DNA from: Collinsella sp.
GTDB lineage: Bacteria > Actinomycetota > Coriobacteriia > Coriobacteriales > Coriobacteriaceae
Direction: 5' to 3'
Assembly: GCA_019414515.1 (NCBI GenBank)
Contig: DXLX01000032.1
Coordinates: forward strand, 22,379 to 86,378
DNA: 64,000 nucleotides
Part shown: piece by piece, positions 37,000 through 47,209 of the stretch
Position numbering within the stretch: the stretch's first letter is position 1
Layout: every line of letters begins with the position of its first letter
The notes under the pieces: generated by a model
What the model saw: the letters and a program-made list of their open reading frames with translations, nothing else
What the model was told of the DNA's origin: nothing
The model's database searches: none
Made by a program: the position numbers and the translations under genes

Positions 37000-38043
37000 C
37001 TAAAAGCCGTAGCGGCGCGCAAATTCCTGGGCGAGCTGCGATACATCTTCGCAGGCGTTGGCCCAGGGGGCAAAGTCTGGGGTGTCCGAGATAATGCCGT
37101 CGGCTTCCCAAACCGCCTGGTGCGAGAGGTCCCAGGGGTCGCGCGGCTCGGGTCGGCAGGGAAGATACGGCGTCTGGTACATGGGGTTCAGCAAGAAGAA
37201 CGCGCCACCCTCGCAACGGTTAGCGAACTCACGCAGCGCGCGCGTCGCCGGGCGCATCTTGTTTGTTTTGAACAGCAAGATCGTGCGGGCGAGCAGATAC
37301 CAAGGAGAGTTTTCGAGTGCGTCTGCCCCCATCTGTTCCTCGAGCTGATGCGCCAGGGCAAAAAAGCCGTCCTGGTCTTCCAAGCGGGCGAGGGCAAGCA
37401 ATACGGTGCCGGCGGCCCGGGTGGGATAGCCCTCCGCCTTAAGGACACGGCGAGCATAGTTGGCGGCGGCGCGGTAACGAGCGCTCGCCATGCACAGCTG
37501 CGAGATGGCTTCGAGTGTGTGAAGCCACCCGATAAGGGCCGGCTCGCTCACGGTAAGGTCCGCTGCGGTGACACCGTCGGCCAAAACATTATTGGCCCAG
37601 TAGTGCGGGGCCTCCATATCAAACCCGGGCACGCTCTGTTGCAGGTAGTCGGCCGTGCTCGTCTCGAGCTTCATCAGGTCGCCCAGGCAGGCGTCGACGG
37701 GCGTGTCCGCCAAAATGATGGCGAGCAGCTGGGCATCGACGGCCAGCGCATCGACGCGGACGATCTTGAGCAGCTCATCACGCATGTCGTCGAACAGGCG
37801 GTTGCGCGTCTGCTCAAACTCCTCGTCGCTGCCCATGTCCTCGATGCGATGGAGCTCGTCGAGCAGGTGGCGATGAACGCCGGCATAGGACAGCAGTGCC
37901 TGGGCATGCTCGGCCTGCGCATACTTTTGAGGATTCGCGCTAATGTCGTTATGGACAAGCTCGCGTGCTGCATCGGTGAGCTCGGGGTGCGACGCCAGAT
38001 AGGTGCGCTCCAGGTAGGCGGGGATGTAGACGCTCGGATCCAT
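37000..38043 (-). CDS. Hypothetical repeat-rich protein A
   Basis: 347 residues, no signal peptide, helical throughout with an acidic N-terminal third; the ending PWANACEDVSQLAQEFARRYGF is compact. I do not recognise a family; a TPR- or HEAT-like helical repeat is likely. Its start codon overlaps the stop of hypothetical protein B, which it resembles in length and style, so the two form a coupled pair. Order on the minus strand is protein B then A. Confidence 0.55.
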   Translation of the reverse strand: MDPSVYIPAYLERTYLASHPELTDAARELVHNDISANPQKYAQAEHAQALLSYAGVHRHLLDELHRIEDMGSDEEFEQTRNRLFDDMRDELLKIVRVDALAVDAQLLAIILADTPVDACLGDLMKLETSTADYLQQSVPGFDMEAPHYWANNVLADGVTAADLTVSEPALIGWLHTLEAISQLCMASARYRAAANYARRVLKAEGYPTRAAGTVLLALARLEDQDGFFALAHQLEEQMGADALENSPWYLLARTILLFKTNKMRPATRALREFANRCEGGAFFLLNPMYQTPYLPCRPEPRDPWDLSHQAVWEADGIISDTPDFAPWANACEDVSQLAQEFARRYGF

Positions 38044-39119
38044 TAGAGGTCCCCTCCCTTAAATGGAAGCCCCTGCTCGGCCGCGCGCAGGATGCGCTCG
38101 TCGATCTGGGAGCGCACGCTGTCGTTGGTGGCGATCCAGGCGGCAAAGCTGGCGTTGTCGGGGGCGCCCAGGCCCTCCTGCAGTACCGGCGTCGCCTCGG
38201 ACAGCGCAAGGACAAGCTCGTCGGTGGAGCCTGCACCCACGTTGACGCGGGCATAGACGCCATCGGGAAACTCGGTTTGGAAGTAGAGCGCCTCGGCTGC
38301 GTGCGGGCACGAGCGCGCAAGGATGCGCAGGTAGTGTTCGGCGCCCTCGTAATCCAGCTCGCGCCAGGCAGCGCTCATCAGCGCGATGAGCGTCCACGGG
38401 TCCAAGTCGCGTTCTGCATCCTTGGGACGACGGCGCAGCGGCGTGTTGGCGAGATAGGGGACGGAGTGGGCAGAGCGAAAGCGCCTGAGCTCCTCAGCGG
38501 GGTATTCGAGCTTTGCCATGGCGAGCATTGCGGTGTGGCGGACGCCGGCAGGATCGTTGGGGGCAAAGTCGAGGCTGCGGTTTGCGGCTTCGAGCGACAT
38601 GCGGTAGCGGCCGCTAATGAGCGCGCGCGATGCCAAGGCGGCAAGCCAGCGCAGGTAGGGACGGCGGGTCAGGTCGCCTGCGGCCTCGCGCTCGTAGGGG
38701 TCCTGCGCCGAGGCAATCTTGAGCGCCAGATCGTGCTCCACCTCGTCGCACTTGGACACCAGATATTGCACGTATTCCTCGTTGGAGTCAGCGGTGAGGG
38801 CCGTCAGCATGCGCTGCGCATCCCAGTTGGCCGGATCGAGTGCGGCGGCCTCGCGAAGCATGTTCTCGGCAGCGGCCTCTTCCTGCTCGGCTTGGGCATC
38901 GTCGGGGATAAAGGGAATGCGGTAGTCGACGGCCTCGACCACCTTGGCAATCAGATGCCCGGCGCGGTCGCGGTCGTGCACGATGAGCGGCGCGGGGTTG
39001 CGGGTGAATTGCTCCATCAGACGCTCGACGGCGGGGCCGTCGGTGAGCGGGATATTGTCGCGGCGCAAGGCCTCAAGAACGAGGCGATGGCAATCCTCTT
39101 GAATGGGATCGAATGCCAT
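38043..39119 (-). CDS. Hypothetical repeat-rich protein B
   Basis: 358 residues from ATG 39119 (MAFDPIQEDCHRLVLEALRR) with AAAGGAGG before it. The stretch AALDPANWDAQRMLTAL and RYRMSLEAANRSLDFAPNDP look like TPR helices. It is probably a scaffold protein. It shares its end with protein A by a 1-bp TAATG overlap. No catalytic motif is visible. Confidence 0.6.
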   Translation of the reverse strand: MAFDPIQEDCHRLVLEALRRDNIPLTDGPAVERLMEQFTRNPAPLIVHDRDRAGHLIAKVVEAVDYRIPFIPDDAQAEQEEAAAENMLREAAALDPANWDAQRMLTALTADSNEEYVQYLVSKCDEVEHDLALKIASAQDPYEREAAGDLTRRPYLRWLAALASRALISGRYRMSLEAANRSLDFAPNDPAGVRHTAMLAMAKLEYPAEELRRFRSAHSVPYLANTPLRRRPKDAERDLDPWTLIALMSAAWRELDYEGAEHYLRILARSCPHAAEALYFQTEFPDGVYARVNVGAGSTDELVLALSEATPVLQEGLGAPDNASFAAWIATNDSVRSQIDERILRAAEQGLPFKGGDL

Positions 39120-39618
39120 GGGGCCTCCTTTGCTGCGGTTAGGGTTCAAATGTCTCTATATAAGGTTCTAGTTTACCCGCATGTGGCACACCGGGGGCGC
39201 CGCACTTGGACATGCACCTTTGCACCACGAAGACGGATGTCGCACAAATGTCGGCGCCTTGGACGACTGAGTGGTATCACGGTGCCGCAAACGGTCGATT
39301 TTTGGCGGCGAACGGGGCACATTTTGGAGGAGCACCGTCCTGCCCGGGATATGTAGTCAACCTTGATAAACGTTTGCCCAGCTTGGGAGTATGAATGCCC
39401 CACAAGGGTCTTCAGGGATAGAAAAAACGTTTCATCATTGTCGGCTTTAGGTGAATAACTGACCAACCAGAACGGTAAAATAGTGTTTGTCTGAGCGTTG
39501 AGACGTTTAGACATCGCGCATTGTCATCGCCGGCAACGCGCAAAACGGTCCTAACGGAGCCAATCGGGTGCTCCGTTATATACGCAAGTCTAAGAGGGGC
39601 TTGTTTAGGAGGCACAGT
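39120..39618 (+). other. 500-bp region upstream of the iron dehydrogenase
   Basis: No gene is supported. A hairpin AACGGAGC / GCTCCGTT (39553-39577) lies 40 bp before the ribosome site of the dehydrogenase. The 3' half of the region is a plausible long promoter/leader. Confidence 0.4.
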
Positions 39619-40842
39619 ATGGGACGTTTTACCAATCCTCGCGATCTGTACTTTGGTGAGGGCGCTCGCCACGAGGTGAAGAACCTCAAGGGCAAGAAGG
39701 CCATCATCGTTTCTGGCGGCAGCTCTATGCGCCGCGGCGGGTTCCTGCAGGACGTTGAGGCCGACCTCAAAGAGGGCGGTTTCGAGGTCAAGCTGTTCGA
39801 GGGCGTCGAGTCCGATCCGTCCATCGAGACGGTCATGAAGGGCGCCGAGGCCATGCGCGAGTTCGAGCCCGACTGGATTATCGCCATCGGCGGCGGCTCG
39901 CCCATCGATGCCGCTAAGGCCATGTGGGTCTTCTACGAGTATCCCGAGGAGTCCTTCGATAACATCATCCAGCCGTTCAGCTTCCCCGAGCTGCGTCAGA
40001 AGGCTCACTTCTGCGCCATCTCCTCTACCTCCGGTACCGCTACCGAGGTCACTGCCTTCTCCGTCATTACCGACTACGCCAAGGGCATCAAGTACCCGCT
40101 GGCCGACTTCAACATCACCCCTGATGTCGCCATCGTCGACCCCGAGCTCACCTACACCATGCCCGCCAAGCTGTGCGCTCACACCGGCATGGACGCTCTG
40201 ACCCACTGCATGGAGGCCTACGTTTCCACCTGCGCTTCCATGTTCACCGACGCCAACGCTCTGCACGGCATCCGCGAGATCGTCGAGTGGCTGCCCAAGT
40301 CCTATGCTGGCGACCATGAGGCCCGTCAGCACATGCACGAGGCTCAGTGCATCGCCGGTATCGCCTTCTCCTCGGGCCTGCTCGGCATCGTTCACTCCAT
40401 GGCTCACAAGACCGGTGCTGCCTTCGAGAACGGCCACATCATCCACGGTGCTGCTAACGCCATGTACCTGGGCAAGGTCATCCAGTGGAACTCCAAGGAT
40501 CCCCGTGCTGCCGAGCGTTATGCTTACGTGGCCAAGGAGATCCTGCACCTTCCCGGCGAGACCAACGAGGAGCTCATCGCCGCGCTCGTCCAGAAGATTC
40601 GCGACCTCAACGACCAGCTCAACATTCCGCAGTCCATCAAGGATTACGCGAATGGTGGCGTGAAGGTCGACGCCGAGAACCCGCAGATGGTCTCCGAGGA
40701 GGAGTTCCTCGCCAAGCTTCCCGAGATCGCCGCGAACGCCGAGACCGACGCCTGCACGCCCGAGAACCCGCGTGAGACCAAGGCTGCCGACTTCGAGAAG
40801 ATTCTCAAGGCCTGCTACTACGACACCGACATCGATTTCTAA
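39619..40842 (+). CDS. Iron-containing alcohol dehydrogenase
   Basis: 407 residues from ATG 39619, with TAGGAGG before it. Group III Fe-dependent ADH; NADH-binding GGGSPIDAAKAM and metal motifs TSGTATEV, DPELTYTMP, HTGMDALTHCME and LGIVHSMAHKTGA are all present. It reduces aldehydes such as butyraldehyde or acetaldehyde, probably during fermentation. The nearest neighbours are two further iron-family dehydrogenases on the same strand. Confidence 0.92.
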   Translation: MGRFTNPRDLYFGEGARHEVKNLKGKKAIIVSGGSSMRRGGFLQDVEADLKEGGFEVKLFEGVESDPSIETVMKGAEAMREFEPDWIIAIGGGSPIDAAKAMWVFYEYPEESFDNIIQPFSFPELRQKAHFCAISSTSGTATEVTAFSVITDYAKGIKYPLADFNITPDVAIVDPELTYTMPAKLCAHTGMDALTHCMEAYVSTCASMFTDANALHGIREIVEWLPKSYAGDHEARQHMHEAQCIAGIAFSSGLLGIVHSMAHKTGAAFENGHIIHGAANAMYLGKVIQWNSKDPRAAERYAYVAKEILHLPGETNEELIAALVQKIRDLNDQLNIPQSIKDYANGGVKVDAENPQMVSEEEFLAKLPEIAANAETDACTPENPRETKAADFEKILKACYYDTDIDF

Positions 40843-40864
40843 TCGACTCTTGTTATCGTAACGA

Positions 40865-40906
40865 GGGGCTCCGCACGTATCTGTACGGAGCCCCTTTCTT
40901 TTTTAT
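40865..40906 (+). terminator. Terminator after the alcohol dehydrogenase
   Basis: GGGGCTCCG, 12-nt loop, CGGAGCCCC, then TTTCTTTTTT. Confidence 0.9.
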
Positions 40907-40925
40907 TTTAGAGAATGGGATAGTT

Positions 40926-42026
40926 ATGGCTGCAATTTTCAATAGCCCCAGCAAGTACATCCAGGGCCCGGACGAGCTGGCCAAGCTCGGTTCCTATGTC
41001 GAGCCGCTCGGTGCTAAGGCCCTCGTCATCGTGACGCCTTCGGGCAAGAAGCGTGTCGGTGCCAAGATCGAGGGCGGTTTTGCCGAGGCTAAGGCCGAGC
41101 TGCTGTTTGAGGACTTTAACGGCGAGTGCTCCAAGGGCGAGGTCGATCGCCTGGTTGCGCTCGCTCGCGACAACGGTTGCGACATCATCGTCGGCGTCGG
41201 TGGCGGCAAGATTCTCGACACCGCGAAGGCCGTTGCCTATTACCTGGAATCCCCGGTTATCATTTGCCCCACCATTGCTTCGACCGATGCCCCGTGTTCG
41301 GCGCTTTCGGTGCTCTATACCGATGACGGCCAGTTCGACAAGTACCTCTTCCTTAAGGCAAATCCCAATATCGTCCTGATGGATACGACGGTTATCGCGG
41401 CGAGCCCGGTGCGCCTGACGGTTTCCGGTATGGGCGATGCGCTCGCAACCTACTTTGAGGCCCAGGCGACGCATGATGCCGACGGTGGCACCTGCGCTGG
41501 CGGCAAGGGTGGTATGGCCGGCCTGGCGCTTGCCAAGCTCTGCTACGAGACGCTTATGGCCGATGGCGTCAAGGCCAAGGTCGCGCTGGAGAAGGGTGCG
41601 CTCACTCCTGCCGTCGAGCACATCATTGAGGCCAATACGCTGCTTTCGGGCATTGGCTTTGAGAGCTCGGGCCTTGCTGCTGCTCATGCCATCCACAATG
41701 GCTTGACGATGCTGCCCGAGTGCCACGGCATGTACCACGGCGAGAAGGTCGCCTTCGGCACCATCGTCCAGCTGGTACTCGAGGACGCTCCGACTGAGAA
41801 ACTCGAGGAAGTCTTGGGCTTCTGCATTGAGCTGGGCCTGCCGGTTACGATGAAGGAACTTGGCGTTGCCGAGCTTACGCGCGAGCAGGCCATGATTGTT
41901 GCCGAAGCCGCCTGCGCGCCCGATGACACCATGTGCAACATGCCGTTTGAGGTGACGCCCGAGATGGTCGCAAACGCCATCCTGGGTGCCGACGCGCTGG
42001 GCCACTACTATCTCATGGATGAGTAA
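40926..42026 (+). CDS. gldA: Glycerol dehydrogenase
   Basis: 366 residues, oxidises glycerol to dihydroxyacetone with NAD and Zn. Motifs GVGGGKILDTAKAV (NAD), STDAPCSALSVLYT, metal Asp in MGDALATYFEAQ and metal His residues in AHAIHNGLTML and CHGMYHGEKVAFGT. Start ATG 40926 has only a weak site (AATGGGATAG). It is separated from the upstream ADH by a terminator and followed by another terminator. Confidence 0.93.
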   Translation: MAAIFNSPSKYIQGPDELAKLGSYVEPLGAKALVIVTPSGKKRVGAKIEGGFAEAKAELLFEDFNGECSKGEVDRLVALARDNGCDIIVGVGGGKILDTAKAVAYYLESPVIICPTIASTDAPCSALSVLYTDDGQFDKYLFLKANPNIVLMDTTVIAASPVRLTVSGMGDALATYFEAQATHDADGGTCAGGKGGMAGLALAKLCYETLMADGVKAKVALEKGALTPAVEHIIEANTLLSGIGFESSGLAAAHAIHNGLTMLPECHGMYHGEKVAFGTIVQLVLEDAPTEKLEEVLGFCIELGLPVTMKELGVAELTREQAMIVAEAACAPDDTMCNMPFEVTPEMVANAILGADALGHYYLMDE

Positions 42027-42040
42027 ATCAAGCTAAGGAA

Positions 42041-42074
42041 GGGGCAAAGCCAGCAGGTGGCTTTGCCCCTTTTT
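42041..42074 (+). terminator. Terminator after gldA
   Basis: GGGGCAAAGCCA, loop GCAGG, TGGCTTTGCCCC, then TTTTT. Confidence 0.92.
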
Positions 42075-42139
42075 GCTATGGTGCAAAGGGGTCGGGTTGC
42101 TTTGCGCCAATTGTTATTGATGAAAGGGCGGATTTTCGT

Positions 42140-43207
42140 ATGGCGCTTCCCGTGGTTTATGGAGGTCCCGGCCGGTATGTTCAGGGGCCGGGCGAACTTT
42201 CGCGTCAGGGCAGGTATCTGTCATGGTTGGGCTGCGCTGCCTATGTCTTGTTTGACCAGGGCACCGAGGATCGGCTGTGCAGACAGATCGTCGATGGATT
42301 TCTGGATGAAGATCTAAGCGAGCCGTTCTTTAAGATTTATGACGGCCCGTGTACGGAAGAGGCCGTTGTAAAAATGGCTAAGGAAGCCCAGGCTGAGTAT
42401 TGCGACATGGTGGTGGGTATTGGCGGTGGCAAGATGCTCGATATCGCAAAGGCCGTTGCGTTTTATGCCGAGCTGCCGTTGTGCGTATGCCCCACGGCAG
42501 CCTCGATGGATGGTCCGTGCAGCGCGATTTCGGTGCTGTATCACGAGGATGGGTCGTTCGACCGCTATCTGATGCTCGAGAAGAATCCAGACCTGGTCGT
42601 GGTCGATACCAACGTGGTCGCGGCGGCCCCGCTGCGTATGACGGTCGCTGGTATGGGCGACGCGCTGGCAACGTACTTCGAGGCGCGTTCGTGCGCCGCG
42701 GCGCGGGGCGCCAACGAGCACGGCGGCGCGCCGGGGCACTTGGCTCTGGCTGCGGCTCGCGCCTGCTATGACACGCTCATAGAGTGCGGCGTCGCTGCCA
42801 AGCGCGACCTCAAAAAGGGCCGTACATCGCCGGCGGTTGAGCGCCTGATCGAGTGCAATATTCTGCTCTCGGGCGTCGGCTTTGAGAGCGGTGGCTTGGC
42901 GTTGGCGCATGCCGTCGCCAACGGTCTGACGATCCTGCCCGAGTGCAAGGCCATGCATGGCGAGGCCGTGGCATTTGGTCTGGTGGTGCAGCTACGCCTG
43001 GAGCGTGCGCCCGAGCTTAATCAGGTGCTCGAGTTTTGCCAGCGCGTCGGTCTGCCGACCACGCTCGAGGAGCTGGGCCTTGGCGAGATTTCCGATGCCG
43101 ATCTGCAGGGTGTTGCAAATGCGGTCTTTAGAAACGAGCGTAATATGGCCAACGAGCAGGCCAAGGTGACCAAACAAAAGCTCGTGCAGCTCATGTGCGA
43201 GGCATAG
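42140..43207 (+). CDS. Divergent glycerol-dehydrogenase-like protein
   Basis: 355 residues, clear paralog of the gene just upstream (GIGGGKMLDIAKAV, AASMDGPCSAISVLYH, GMGDALATYFEAR). The metal-binding His motifs are AHAVANGLTIL and MHGEAVAFG, so the key residues remain but spacing around the second differs. The C-terminus is shorter and lacks the SAYY-type ending. Substrate could be another vicinal diol or polyol. A terminator separates it from gldA, so it is likely expressed independently. Confidence 0.82.
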   Translation: MALPVVYGGPGRYVQGPGELSRQGRYLSWLGCAAYVLFDQGTEDRLCRQIVDGFLDEDLSEPFFKIYDGPCTEEAVVKMAKEAQAEYCDMVVGIGGGKMLDIAKAVAFYAELPLCVCPTAASMDGPCSAISVLYHEDGSFDRYLMLEKNPDLVVVDTNVVAAAPLRMTVAGMGDALATYFEARSCAAARGANEHGGAPGHLALAAARACYDTLIECGVAAKRDLKKGRTSPAVERLIECNILLSGVGFESGGLALAHAVANGLTILPECKAMHGEAVAFGLVVQLRLERAPELNQVLEFCQRVGLPTTLEELGLGEISDADLQGVANAVFRNERNMANEQAKVTKQKLVQLMCEA

Positions 43208-43358
43208 CTTGGCGCTTGATTGACCTTGTGCAATCGATGCGGCGATAGGCCATAGACTATTTGCCTCAAAGGTGCTCCGCGTGTAATTTGCCCGAGGCGT
43301 GGGCCGATAGCGTATCATTATCTCTTGCTTGTTTGCACTGCTCAGGGAGGGGCCGCGC

Positions 43359-44612
43359 ATGGCGCAGGAACACGATCTGTTTGATGACATTATCGAGATC
43401 AGCAAGGGTTTCGACTTTCTTAAAAACCCGCTTGGCGGCGTGACCGATGCACTCGATCCATCGGCGCCGCAGTGGAATCCTGCCGACTACAAGGAGCGCC
43501 CGCGCGGCAATACCATTCCGTGCCTGACCTGCAAAAACGAAAAGAGCGGCTGCACCGCGTGCATGGACGTGTGCCCGGTCAACGCTATCGAGGTCGAGGA
43601 AGACGCCATCGAGATCCTCGACTCCTGTCGCAAGTGCGGCCTGTGCGCCGCTGCCTGTCCGACCGAGGCGATCATCTCGCCGCGCCTGGCGCCCAAAAAC
43701 CTGTATGACGATATCGTCTCGGCAGCTACGAGCCACGAGACCGCCTACGTTACCTGCACGCGCGCCCTCAAGCGCATGCCGCGCGAAAACGAGGTCGTCG
43801 TCGCCTGTGTGGGCGATATTACGGCCGAGACCTGGTTCTCGGTACTGGCGGACTATCCCAACGTGAGTGTGTACCTGCCGTTGGGTGTGTGCGATAAATG
43901 CCGCAACACCGGCGGTGAGGACATTCTGGGCGAGGCCATCGCCACCGCCGAGGAGTGGGCCGGTACGGGCATGGGCCTGGAGGTCGACCCCAAGAGCCTC
44001 AAATGTCATAAGCGCCGCGAGTACGAGCGCAAGGAGTACATGGAAAAGATCGCCCGCACCACGGGCCTAACCGTGACTAAACTCAACCCGGCGACTGCGG
44101 CACTGGCCTCGGTGACGCAGAAGCTCAAAGCCCATCGCCATCAGATTACTCAGTTGGAGCGTACGCTCAACACCATGTGCGGCACCACGACGGCCAAACG
44201 TCGCCGCACGCTTACGCACGGGCGCCAGCTGGTACTCTCGACGTTGCAAAACCACCCCGAGCTTGCCCAGAACATGCAGGTGAGCACGCCGGAATGCGAT
44301 TTTGACAAGTGCACGTCGTGTGGCGAGTGCGTCAACGTGTGCCCCACGTTTGCCTGCGATTTGGTGGGAAGCGGCCGCTTTGCACTGGAGTCCACGTATT
44401 GCCTAGGCTGCGGAGCCTGCGTCAAGGTGTGCCCCGAGCATGCGCTTAAGTTGGTTGAACATGATGCATCCAACCTAGTCGTCGTCGATCCCGAGGCCGA
44501 GGAAAAGGCCGCCCAGAAGGCTAGGGCCCACGAAGAAGCCCAGAAGGTCAAGGCTGAGGCGAAGGCCAAGCTCGACAAGATGCTCGATCAGGTGGAGAAG
44601 CTCGCGGACTAG
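43359..44612 (+). CDS. Dual [4Fe-4S] cluster iron-sulfur protein
   Basis: 417 residues from ATG 43359 with GGGAGGGGC before it. There are two paired ferredoxin modules: near residues 55-110 (CLTCKNEKSGCTACMDVCP, CRKCGLCAAACP) and near 318-370 (CTSCGECVNVCP, CLGCGACVKVCP). The middle includes a Cys pair in the LGVCDKCRNTGG segment. The tail is a Lys/Ala/Glu coiled coil (KAARAHEEAQKVKAEAKAKL). It is likely a cytoplasmic electron carrier or a subunit of an oxidoreductase; no catalytic partner is encoded next to it. Confidence 0.8.
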   Translation: MAQEHDLFDDIIEISKGFDFLKNPLGGVTDALDPSAPQWNPADYKERPRGNTIPCLTCKNEKSGCTACMDVCPVNAIEVEEDAIEILDSCRKCGLCAAACPTEAIISPRLAPKNLYDDIVSAATSHETAYVTCTRALKRMPRENEVVVACVGDITAETWFSVLADYPNVSVYLPLGVCDKCRNTGGEDILGEAIATAEEWAGTGMGLEVDPKSLKCHKRREYERKEYMEKIARTTGLTVTKLNPATAALASVTQKLKAHRHQITQLERTLNTMCGTTTAKRRRTLTHGRQLVLSTLQNHPELAQNMQVSTPECDFDKCTSCGECVNVCPTFACDLVGSGRFALESTYCLGCGACVKVCPEHALKLVEHDASNLVVVDPEAEEKAAQKARAHEEAQKVKAEAKAKLDKMLDQVEKLAD

Positions 44613-44726
44613 TCAGCGACCCCTATCTCTGCTTCATTCGTGCCGCCGTGGCGTCCGGGTTAGCCCAGATGCTGCGGCGGCGCTATACTTATGCAGTTTG
44701 AAATGCTTGTACCAAAAGGAGCTGTC

Positions 44727-45803
<1,077 letters not shown>

Positions 45804-45814
45804 GGACGACGCGC

Positions 45815-46198
45815 ATGTTTAAATATGGTAAAAAAGCCGGCTACATGGGTATTGCACTGCTCGTGCTTGCGGTGATTCCGCTGGTGGTCGCAGCGTGCGT
45901 TATCCCCAACATTGGTCCCGAGGTGGCAACAAAGTTTAATGCCGCCGGCGAGGCGACGCGCTGGGGCAAGAGCTACGAGTTGCTGGCACTGCCGGTGCTC
46001 AACCTGCTGCTGAGCGTGGCGACGTACTTTACGGCGGGACGCCAGGCTAAAAACAATGATGACTCCGCCGCCATGGCGCGCATCGTGTGCGAGCGCTACC
46101 TGCGCAACGGTTGCATCACGGGTGTGTTCCTCAACGTGGTCAACGTTTACTTTATGTACTCGGCGATTACCGGAACGGGCTTTGGCCTTGGTTTCTAG
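45815..46198 (+). CDS. DUF1648 (SdpI-like) small membrane protein
   Basis: 127 residues, probably three membrane helices (residues ~10-30, 55-72, 100-120). The segment ATKFNAAGEATRWGKSYEL is the DUF1648 signature (the FNAxGExDRWG type). Proteins of this class are small immunity or envelope proteins related to SdpI. It lies 12 bp after ychF and shares its direction, so it may be co-transcribed. Confidence 0.8.
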   Translation: MFKYGKKAGYMGIALLVLAVIPLVVAACVIPNIGPEVATKFNAAGEATRWGKSYELLALPVLNLLLSVATYFTAGRQAKNNDDSAAMARIVCERYLRNGCITGVFLNVVNVYFMYSAITGTGFGLGF

Positions 46199-46207
46199 CT
46201 TGTCCTT

Positions 46208-46597
46208 TTAGGCAACGAGCCTGCACATATATTCAATGGCTGCTGCGAGGCCGCCGCTCGATCGTGGTTTAAAGACCATGTCGGCGGCGGTCTCGTTTTC
46301 GTATCCGGAGCCGCGGAGGGCGAGTGCGATACTGGCTTCTAAAAGGAGCGGCAGGCCGCGTTGGCTGGTTGCGATTATGGCAGCCTGATTGAGCGGGCAG
46401 CTGTGCGTTTGGCATTGGATGGCAAGTTCACCTTGCGCCGGGCAAGGGATCAGAACGGCGGCGACGCGACTTGATAGCAATGCAAATGCTGTGCGCTCAT
46501 CGGGCGAAAGGCATTCGGCTTCAACGACGACAAGCTTGGGCGGTGCGCTGTTTGTGCGAAGCGTGGCTGGGTACGTGCGGACCGAAGAACCCGACAT
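46208..46597 (-). CDS. Hypothetical protein divergent from a HTH regulator
   Basis: 129 residues; AGGAG precedes ATG 46597 on the minus strand. No known domain. It has four Cys, two spaced within IQCQTHSCPLN, and a region APPKLVVVEAECLSPDE. Its start is 76 bp from the divergent XRE gene; the two share the promoter palindrome at 46621-46644, so the pair may be co-regulated. Confidence 0.6.
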   Translation of the reverse strand: MSGSSVRTYPATLRTNSAPPKLVVVEAECLSPDERTAFALLSSRVAAVLIPCPAQGELAIQCQTHSCPLNQAAIIATSQRGLPLLLEASIALALRGSGYENETAADMVFKPRSSGGLAAAIEYMCRLVA

Positions 46598-46620
46598 AGA
46601 AAACTCCTGTGTATTCGGGA

Positions 46621-46644
46621 AAACGTAAACTATAGTTTACGTTT
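46621..46644. promoter_or_regulatory. Perfect 24-bp palindrome between divergent genes (operator)
   Basis: AAACGTAAACTA / TAGTTTACGTTT, exact. It includes TATAGT as a -10-like core for the rightward gene. An XRE repressor immediately downstream is the obvious ligand. Confidence 0.7.
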
Positions 46645-46673
46645 ATGTTCGGCTCCATTTCAAACTCGGCTGC

Positions 46674-46892
46674 ATGGACGAACGTGCGAAACAGATTCTT
46701 GGCAGGCGGGTCGAAGAGACACGCAGGGACCTTGGTATCTCCAAGGTTGATTTTTGTGTGGCGACAGGAATCAGCCGACCCTACCTCGACCGAATCGAAG
46801 ATGGGACGGCAAATTTCACGCTCAAGGTTCTATTTAAGATCGCACCCGCACTCGGTATGACGGTGTCAGAGCTTCTTGAGGGTATCGAGTAG
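46674..46892 (+). CDS. Small XRE-family HTH regulator
   Basis: 72 residues, a single helix-turn-helix domain. The recognition part reads SKVDFCVATGISRPYLDRIE with the usual LGMTVSELLEGIE end. It is too small to hold an effector domain. Likely represses itself and the divergent gene through the 24-bp palindrome. Confidence 0.82.
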   Translation: MDERAKQILGRRVEETRRDLGISKVDFCVATGISRPYLDRIEDGTANFTLKVLFKIAPALGMTVSELLEGIE

Positions 46893-46942
46893 CCTTTTTT
46901 GCTAGATTTGCCGCTTGTTGAACGGGTCCCCCCGACGGCGGC

Positions 46943-47154
46943 GTGCAAAAACGCGAGTATTCAGCATCCCTCAATAATTTGACGGCAGCCGGGGCCACAA
47001 ATACGACGCGTAATGTTTTGGACTATCCACAAAATTCAATAATATGAGGAATAACAAGCGCGCGGAACGAGTCTTTCGAGTCGAAAGGCAATTTACAGCC
47101 AGCGGTTTTAACGTTCCCGGAAGGGGCGGATGCTGAAAACTCCGCTTTTTGCAC
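46943..47154. mobile_element. 212-bp element with 27-bp inverted ends (MITE-like)
   Basis: GTGCAAAAACGCGAGTATTC... at 46943-46969 and its near-complement at 47128-47154 agree at 23 of 27 positions. The ends share GGATGCTGAA and TTTTTGCAC (minus/plus reading). The gap 46893-47209 holds this and no gene. Confidence 0.5.
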
Positions 47155-47209
47155 GTTCCGAGGGGTACCACGTGCCCTACAAGGCCCAAAGAGGCGGATT
47201 TTGTTTTAG

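Noticed and set aside
39206..39394. Small gene before the iron dehydrogenase
   Set aside because: No homology or ribosome site; probably chance frame in the leader.
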